A stretch of 9,959 nt of DNA from Actinomycetes bacterium (GTDB lineage: Bacteria; Actinomycetota; Actinomycetes; Propionibacteriales; Propionibacteriaceae). The translations under genes were made by a program, and so were the position numbers. The first letter of the stretch is position 1, and each line of letters begins with the position of its first letter. Under the pieces are notes generated by a model. It did not search any database, was not told where the DNA came from, and saw nothing but the letters and a program-made list of their open reading frames with translations. Shown here piece by piece: positions 6,096-9,959 of the stretch. The stretch lies in assembly GCA_009785885.1 (NCBI GenBank), contig WQUE01000248.1:1-9959 (forward strand), written 5' to 3'.

Positions 6096-6117
6096 TTGTC
6101 CACATGTTGTGTCCACA
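6096..6117 (+). promoter_or_regulatory. Two DnaA-box-like 9-mers in tandem
   Basis: TTGTCCACA at 6096-6104 is identical to the preferred DnaA box reported for Streptomyces. GTGTCCACA at 6109-6117 matches eight of nine positions in the same orientation, 13 bp downstream start to start. No dnaA, dnaN or AT-rich unwinding element is present, so this is not an obvious origin. A titration or regulatory site, or chance, are alternatives. Confidence 0.4.
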
Positions 6118-6158
6118 GGTCCCCCACGACCACCACATCTGTCCTTGCGGCCCATCCC

Positions 6159-6177
6159 GTGCCGCTCAAAGCGGCAC
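6159..6177. terminator. Perfect 8-bp hairpin, possible terminator
   Basis: GTGCCGCT (6159-6166) and AGCGGCAC (6170-6177) pair perfectly around CAA. On the minus strand this hairpin contains the stop codon of the 26-codon ORF 6246-6166, a natural position for its terminator. It would also work on the plus strand. Confidence 0.45.
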
Positions 6178-6246
6178 CCCGGCACGTCCTCGCAGGGTGA
6201 GGCTGGTGTGACGTGGCGGAGTCACCCCCACGTCCGCCCTCGTCAT
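6166..6246 (-). CDS. Possible 26-codon small ORF, unknown function
   Basis: A minus-strand ATG (6246-6244) is preceded by GGGGAGG (6260-6254) with a 7-base spacing, close to ideal for translation. The 26-residue product starts MTRADVGVTPPRHTSLT and ends RGRAGVPL. It is basic, has no hydrophobic segment and no cysteine, and resembles no peptide family I recognise. The TGA stop (6168-6166) lies inside a perfect hairpin. It sits downstream of the ROK gene on the same strand, past a terminator-like inverted repeat, so it would need its own promoter, and none is clear. A chance ORF is quite possible; the ribosome-binding site and the hairpin are the only support. Confidence 0.25.
   Translation of the reverse strand: MTRADVGVTPPRHTSLTLRGRAGVPL
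6179..6193. repeat. 15-bp direct repeat, left copy
   Basis: CCGGCACGTCCTCGC here recurs exactly at 6449-6463, 270 bp away, within the same gene-free region. The copy abuts the hairpin at 6159-6177. Confidence 0.6.
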
Positions 6247-6448
6247 GGCAATACCTCCCCGCGAGAGCCTCGGCAGGGTGTTTTGCCCATGGTTGAGCAT
6301 CGAAACGACCCGGATCGGTGCCCAAAGATGGGCAATTCTCCCAAACCACCCGGCGGCAGGGGTGTATTGCCTGCCCCTGTTCTGGCGGGTGCCCCACGCG
6401 TGCCGCATCGCCATGGCGTCCGGCACGGCGGCGCGGCCGACGAGGAGT
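6194..6448. other. Gene-poor segment with several inverted repeats between the 15-bp repeats
   Basis: Apart from the possible small ORF, no gene is seen. Inverted repeats include GACGTGG/CCACGTC (6210-6216, 6228-6234), TGCCC/GGGCA around AAAGAT (6319-6334), and GGCAGG/CCTGCC (6355-6360, 6370-6375), which competes with CAGGGG/CCCCTG (6357-6362, 6374-6379). These could fold into an RNA, but the segment matches no riboswitch or ncRNA consensus that I know. Confidence 0.35.
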
Positions 6449-6463
6449 CCGGCACGTCCTCGC
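6449..6463. repeat. 15-bp direct repeat, right copy
   Basis: Exact second copy of 6179-6193. Its last three bases form the beginning of the inverted repeat at 6461-6506. The shorter core TCCGGCACG occurs once more near 6419-6427. Confidence 0.6.
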
Positions 6464-6506
6464 TCGGCCCAGCGTCGATCAGCGCTTCCCTGCCGAGGGC
6501 CGAGCG
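6461..6506 (-). terminator. Probable terminator of the ROK regulator gene
   Basis: CGCTCGGCCC (6461-6470) and GGGCCGAGCG (6497-6506) pair perfectly over 10 bp. An inner stem AGCG (6471-6474) / CGCT (6483-6486) stacks directly on it. It lies about 70 bases beyond the ROK stop codon in the direction of transcription. Confidence 0.5.
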
Positions 6507-6577
6507 CCGGACCCCAAAGAGGGCCCCGGGGCTTGACGCCGGCCGGGACCCTCCAGGGATTTGGGGTTGCGTGACGA

Positions 6578-7795
6578 CTAGTCGTCGTCGTTCATGATCT
6601 CGTCGCTGGCGCTGGCGCGGTCCCAACCGGCCTCGAAGGCCAGGTGCGACATGCCGAGCAGGACGCCGTCCTTGCCGGACCGGGCGCGCTCGATCATGAG
6701 GTTCTGCGTCGTGATCGGGTGCGAGCCCTGGTAGATCTGCGAGCGGACCGCCGCGACGAACGGCTCGATGGTCGCGAGCGCGCCGCCGAGGTAGATCGCC
6801 TGCGGGTTGATCACGTTGGTCACCGTGCAGAGCACCTGACCGAGCGCCGTGCCCGCGGCGCGGGCGACGCTGTTCACCTCGGGCTGGCCGGCCTGCGCGA
6901 GAGCGACCACGTCTTCGGTTGTCGAGACCTCGATGCCGAGCTCCTGTAGGGCCGCCACGAGCGCCTGGCCGGACGCGACCGTCTCCAGGCAGCCGACGTT
7001 CCCGCAGACGCACGGCCGCTCGCCGCCCTGCGGGATGCGCACGTGCGTGATCTCGCCGGCGCCGTACGACGCCCCGCGGTGCACGCGCCCGCCGAGGATG
7101 ATGCCGGCGCCGAGGCTCGAGTCGGCCTTCACGGTCACCGTGCTGCTGCGGCCGTTCGGACGGGACAGGTACTCGCCGTACGCCATCGCGTTGGAGTCGT
7201 TCTCCACGGCCACCGGCACGTCGAAACGCTGCTCGAGCCAGTTGCGCACCGCGAAGCCGGCCCAGCCGGGCATGCGCGTGGACAGCACGACGGTGCCCGT
7301 CGTGATGTCGACCGGACCCGGCACTGCAACGCCGATCGCCCGGACGGTGCAGTTGCTGTCCGCCTTCGCGATCAGGGCCTCGGCCCGCTCGGCGAGCATC
7401 GACAGGATCGCCTGCGGCGGATCCGTCAGGTCCAGCTCGACCATTTCTTGCGCCATAACCTCGCCCAGCACGCTCAGCAGGGCCAGTCGCGCCTGGTCGG
7501 CACCTAGATCCATGGTCAGCGTCGCCGAGCCGTCACCCGTGAGGCGCAGCCGGCGGGCGGGACGCCCACGCCCGGCCTTGTTGTAGACCTCCGTGCCCAC
7601 CTCGGCGTCGAACAGCACGTTCTCCGCCAAGAGTTGGTTGACGTGGAAGGAGATGGTGGACGGCGTCAGCCCTAGTGCCCGGGCCAAGGCGATCCGTGTC
7701 GTGGCGCGGCCCGAGCCGACCAGGGAGACGATGCAGCCGTTGATCGGACCGCGGACACCAGGCCCGCCGCGTCCAGTGTCGCGATTCTTCGCCAT
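6578..7795 (-). CDS. ROK-family transcriptional regulator (winged HTH plus sugar-kinase-like domain)
   Basis: The 405-residue product has an N-terminal helix-turn-helix (about 32-63, IALARALGLTPSTISFHVNQ) with a basic wing GRGRPARR (75-82), then a ROK domain (about 92-390). Conserved ROK elements include VENDSNA with catalytic-type D200, and GAGEITH with E248 and H251. H251 forms the structural zinc site with C262, C264 and C269 in CVCGNVGCLE. The phosphate-binding loop, usually DxGxT, reads DLGAD (D96-D100), so ATP binding is probably weakened, as in regulators such as NagC and Mlc rather than in kinases. It likely binds DNA and responds to a sugar or sugar phosphate. ATG 7795 is preceded by GGGGGG (7812-7807) at an 11-base spacing. 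The C-terminus is acidic (NDDD). It is divergent from the MFS gene and may regulate itself, that gene, or distant sugar genes. No sugar-uptake genes are in the window, so the ligand is unknown. Confidence 0.92.
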   Translation of the reverse strand: MAKNRDTGRGGPGVRGPINGCIVSLVGSGRATTRIALARALGLTPSTISFHVNQLLAENVLFDAEVGTEVYNKAGRGRPARRLRLTGDGSATLTMDLGADQARLALLSVLGEVMAQEMVELDLTDPPQAILSMLAERAEALIAKADSNCTVRAIGVAVPGPVDITTGTVVLSTRMPGWAGFAVRNWLEQRFDVPVAVENDSNAMAYGEYLSRPNGRSSTVTVKADSSLGAGIILGGRVHRGASYGAGEITHVRIPQGGERPCVCGNVGCLETVASGQALVAALQELGIEVSTTEDVVALAQAGQPEVNSVARAAGTALGQVLCTVTNVINPQAIYLGGALATIEPFVAAVRSQIYQGSHPITTQNLMIERARSGKDGVLLGMSHLAFEAGWDRASASDEIMNDDD

Positions 7796-7835
7796 TGTTG
7801 GATCTACCCCCCATGTTTCTGCAGTGTGTACTTGT

Positions 7836-7858
7836 GGTGCCGGATGCCGGGAGGCACC
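7836..7858 (-). promoter_or_regulatory. Inverted repeat in the ROK leader
   Basis: GGTGCC (7836-7841) and GGCACC (7853-7858) pair perfectly around 11 bases, just downstream of the candidate ROK promoter and 41 bases before its start codon. It could be a second operator or an mRNA hairpin. Confidence 0.3.
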
Positions 7859-7860
7859 CT

Positions 7861-7890
7861 ATTCAAGCGTGCCTCATGCATGATCGTCAA
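7861..7890 (-). promoter_or_regulatory. Candidate ROK promoter with palindromic operator in the spacer
   Basis: On the minus strand TTGACG (7890-7885) is followed after 18 bases by TTGAAT (7866-7861, four of six matches to TATAAT). The spacer contains the perfect 10-bp palindrome TCATGCATGA (7874-7883). A repressor bound there would block RNA polymerase, which fits self-repression by the ROK protein. Overlapping TAGGGT at 7861-7856 is an alternative -10. Confidence 0.35.
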
Positions 7891-8147
7891 ATCATGGCAT
7901 TTTCGCCGCACAATCCATTCCCACGCGCGTCCGATGTCTCCGTTTCACGACACCTCGCCTGTCCCCAAAGATTCTACGGACCAACTCAAATGGAGCCAAA
8001 CGATGTGTGCGTCGTGTCCGCTCACCAGGGTGTTCCTTCCGGGGGATGGACGAATAGGTGGGCGAACATTGTTGCTTGTGCTAACTATACATCACCACTA
8101 GCGGCGACGTGGAGTGCTCAGCATCTGAGACAAAGGCCCTCCCGGAG
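7891..8147. other. Gene-free part of the divergent intergenic region
   Basis: Moderate GC, no ORF with a supported start on either strand. A TATACAT near 8086-8092 looks like a -10 box but has no partner -35 at normal spacing on the plus strand. Nothing else is recognised. Confidence 0.4.
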
Positions 8148-8175
8148 GACGACCGGGGGCGCCCGACGACCGGGG
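8148..8175. repeat. 11-bp direct repeat spaced 17 bp
   Basis: GACGACCGGGG occurs at 8148-8158 and again at 8165-8175. The spacing is near one and a half helical turns, so it could be a tandem protein-binding site, or simply GC-rich low complexity. Confidence 0.35.
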
Positions 8176-8286
8176 TGGGCGTGCCCGCGAATGCGAAGAA
8201 TGCGCTGTCACGGGGAGGTCGAGCGACCCCTGGGGGCCGGCCGTGGCGCCCGGCGCGACCCGCGCGCGCTCCGGCCCGCGACTCGA

Positions 8287-8390
8287 TTGTGAGCATAAAT
8301 CATCTTACGGTGAACAAGATTGATACTTGGGGCACTATGTCTCTTGTTCGAGCGGCGGGCTCCCGCCGTCTCAGGAGGTGGACAGGGATG
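8287..8390 (+). promoter_or_regulatory. AT-rich island, strong hairpin and free ribosome-binding site upstream of the MFS gene
   Basis: An AT-rich stretch (8287-8349) in a GC-rich surrounding holds ATCTT/AAGAT (8302-8306, 8316-8320) and the pair GAACAAG (8312-8318) / CTTGTTC (8343-8349). A perfect dyad CGGCGGG/CCCGCCG (8353-8359, 8362-8368) follows, then AGGAGG (8373-8378) and, 9 bases on, ATG 8388. That ATG opens a frame that has no supported protein and overlaps the MFS gene out of frame. Likely the control region of the exporter gene; the mechanism is unknown. Confidence 0.35.
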
Positions 8391-8511
8391 AGTGCCCCGC
8401 CCCGCCGGGCTCCGGCATCCGGGCTCCCCGGGCCGTGCGGCCGGGTCCCGGTCACGGCTTGCGGGCGGTCGCAACCTCACGTGGTCGGCCACCGGCCTCA
8501 CCGGTTCCCGA

Positions 8512-8517
8512 TAGACT
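8512..8517 (+). promoter_or_regulatory. Candidate -10 box of the MFS gene (leaderless)
   Basis: TAGACT is a good TAnnnT -10 box 9 bases before ATG 8527, and no Shine-Dalgarno precedes that ATG. Its first three bases are also an in-frame TAG stop, so translation of the exporter cannot begin further upstream. Confidence 0.5.
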
Positions 8518-8526
8518 GGCCTTCTC

Positions 8527-9959
8527 ATGGCCGAGTCTCCAGCCTCCCACACACCCGACCCCCGCCGGTGGCGGGCGCTGGCCGTGTGCTTCGCGGGCGG
8601 GTTCGTCACGATGCTGGACGTATCGATCGTCAATGTCGCGCTGCCGTCGATCCAGGGAGCCCTCCACGCGGGCGCGACGCAGCTTCAGCTGATCATCGCG
8701 GGCTACACCCTCGCATTCGGCCTCGTCCTGGTCCCGTTCGGACGGCTCGGCGACGCCAAGGGCCGCCGCACGATGTTCATGATCGCGATCGCGGGCTTCG
8801 GGGTGATGTCCCTGCTCGCCGGCCTCGCCCAGACCGACACCCAACTCGCGATCGCGCGCCTGCTCCAGGGCGCCTTCGCCGGCATGTCGAACCCGCAGGT
8901 GTCGGGGATGATCCAGCAGATGTTCCGGGGGCACGAGCGCGCGAAGGCGTTCGGGTTCTTCGGCGCCACGATCGGCGTCTCGACAGCCCTGGGCCCCCTG
9001 ATCGGCGGCCTGATCATCGCGATCGCCGGCCCGGACGCCGGCTGGCGCTGGGTGTTCTTCATCAACGTGCCGATCATCGCGGTCGTCCTGCCGCTCGCCC
9101 GGCGCCTCCTCCCGCCCCCGCCCGTCACCGGCGAGACGATGCGCCTGGACGCGTTCGGCCTTGTCCTGATCGCGTTGGGCACAGGCATGTTCATGGCGCC
9201 GTTCGTCACGACGCCCGACACGGGCTTCTTCGACGACCTGCAGCGCTGGTGGTGGCTCGCCCCCGCGTTCATCCTGCTGCCGGTCACGTTCTTCTGGGAG
9301 CGGTCGTACGAACGGCGCTTCGGCGCGGCCGTCCTCAACCCGTACCTGCTGACCACGCCGTCGTTCGTGTTCGGCATGGCCATCGGCTCGGCATGGTTCG
9401 CCGGGTTCACCTCGCTCATGCTGGTCGTGACGATGGTGCTGCAGAAGGGGTTGCTGTACACCGCGCTGATGGCCGGGCTCGTCCAACTGCCGTACGCCAT
9501 CTCCTCGGCCGCCTCGGCGAGCCAGTCGGGACACCTCCTGCCCAAGGTGGGACGCGTCCTCGTCGTCGCGGGCATCGCAACGTACCTTGTCGGACTTGTG
9601 ATCGTTGTCGTCATCCTGCGGACGGCGCCGGTCGGGGCCGTCGGGTGGGCCGTCGCGGCCGTGCTGCTGCTGATGGGTATCGGCGGCGGGCTGGTGATCT
9701 CGCCCAACCAGGCCCTCACGTTCCAGGACGTGCCCCCCGCGCAGGGTTCCGTCGCCGGCGCGGTGCTCCAGGTCGGCCAGCGCTTCGGCACCGCCGTCGG
9801 CATGGCGATCATCCTGGCCGTGTACCTGTCGACGTACACCTCCCACGTCGCCGCGCAGGGCAACGCCGGCGCCGCTCGCACCGCGGGCGCCATGGCCTTG
9901 ACGCTGTCCGGGGCGTTTCTCCTTGCCGCACTCGCCGTCGCGGTTGGTGATTGGCGCCG
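8527..9959 (+). CDS. DHA2-family (14-TM) MFS exporter, 3' end outside the window
   Basis: 477 complete codons are present and the frame is still open at the right edge, probably close to the end of the gene. The product is a major-facilitator drug:H+ antiporter of the DHA2 (EmrB/QacA) type. Diagnostic motifs are LDVSIVNVALPSI in TM1 (motif D1, residues about 30-42), GRLGDAKGRR in the loop after TM2 (motif A), ALGPLIGG in TM5 (motif C) and WRWVFFINVP after it. Further hydrophobic segments follow through QVGQRFGTAVGMAIILAVYL near the C-terminal end, and the last residues read AVAVGDWR. Such pumps export lipophilic cations, antibiotics or metabolites using proton entry; the substrate cannot be predicted. 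ATG 8527 is the first start after an in-frame TAG at 8512 and appears leaderless. The gene is divergent from the ROK regulator, which could control it, although TetR or MarR regulators are the more usual partners. Confidence 0.93.
   Translation, partial: MAESPASHTPDPRRWRALAVCFAGGFVTMLDVSIVNVALPSIQGALHAGATQLQLIIAGYTLAFGLVLVPFGRLGDAKGRRTMFMIAIAGFGVMSLLAGLAQTDTQLAIARLLQGAFAGMSNPQVSGMIQQMFRGHERAKAFGFFGATIGVSTALGPLIGGLIIAIAGPDAGWRWVFFINVPIIAVVLPLARRLLPPPPVTGETMRLDAFGLVLIALGTGMFMAPFVTTPDTGFFDDLQRWWWLAPAFILLPVTFFWERSYERRFGAAVLNPYLLTTPSFVFGMAIGSAWFAGFTSLMLVVTMVLQKGLLYTALMAGLVQLPYAISSAASASQSGHLLPKVGRVLVVAGIATYLVGLVIVVVILRTAPVGAVGWAVAAVLLLMGIGGGLVISPNQALTFQDVPPAQGSVAGAVLQVGQRFGTAVGMAIILAVYLSTYTSHVAAQGNAGAARTAGAMALTLSGAFLLAALAVAVGDWR

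Noticed and set aside
8062..8075. CGAACATTGTTGC resembling an actinobacterial LexA (SOS) box
   Set aside because: The right half does not match the CGAAC-N4-GTTCG form at either spacing, and no DNA-damage gene is adjacent.
8141..8175. GGACGACC twice-repeated context resembling the ACGA loops of guanidine-II riboswitches
   Set aside because: The flanking bases do not form the required continuous stems around either ACGA (mismatches directly outside the loop), and the gene downstream is not a small multidrug-resistance exporter.
4860..8478. GTCGCAACCTC shared at 4860-4870 and 8468-8478, upstream of chaA and the MFS gene
   Set aside because: An 11-mer match is expected by chance in 10 kb of this composition, and distances to the two start codons differ (83 and 59 bases).
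8109..9950. A 613-codon plus-strand frame covering the right end
   Set aside because: It is a shadow of the MFS gene. The translation is Arg/Pro/His-rich without domains, while the frame starting at 8527 shows all DHA2 motifs and has high GC at third positions.

Overview
The window reads as chromosomal DNA from a high-GC Gram-positive bacterium (Actinomycetota). GC is roughly 70% in most genes, third codon positions are strongly GC-rich, GTG is used as a start, and several -10 boxes have the form TAnnnT directly in front of start codons. I cannot name a genus from this sequence alone.

Layout. On the minus strand at the left edge there is the first part of a small TfoX C-terminal-domain protein (1-109), and 10 bases upstream of it a two-domain sulfurtransferase of the 3-mercaptopyruvate type (120-932). 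Divergent from these is a DUF1810 protein (1018-1446). Next comes a lower-GC block: a 446-base leader with a good promoter, a secreted cysteine-peptidase-like protein of the C39 type (1893-2804) and, 2 bases later, a lipoprotein with a predicted six-bladed beta-propeller (2807-4168). This two-gene block is flanked by an 18-bp perfect direct repeat (1458-1475 and 4207-4224) inside a slightly longer imperfect one. An AhpC-type peroxiredoxin (4290-4853) and a ChaA-type calcium/proton antiporter (4943-6043) follow on the plus strand.

The 534-bp region between the convergent chaA and ROK genes (6044-6577) is rich in inverted repeats. It holds two DnaA-box-like 9-mers, a 15-bp direct repeat and one possible 26-codon minus-strand ORF with a strong Shine-Dalgarno sequence. 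A ROK-family regulator (6578-7795, minus) and a DHA2-type MFS exporter (8527 to beyond the right edge, plus) are divergent across 731 bp. That region contains the ROK promoter with a palindromic operator candidate, a GC-rich stretch with a short direct repeat, and an AT-rich island followed by a strong hairpin.

How the genes fit together. Most are ordinary housekeeping or accessory genes (sulfur transfer, peroxide reduction, cation exchange, drug-type efflux, sugar-type regulation) with no single common pathway. The best candidate for something undescribed is the tightly coupled secreted C39-like protein and beta-propeller lipoprotein pair, which has its own promoter and base composition and is bracketed by repeats. 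No CRISPR array, rRNA, tRNA or recognisable transposase was found by eye.
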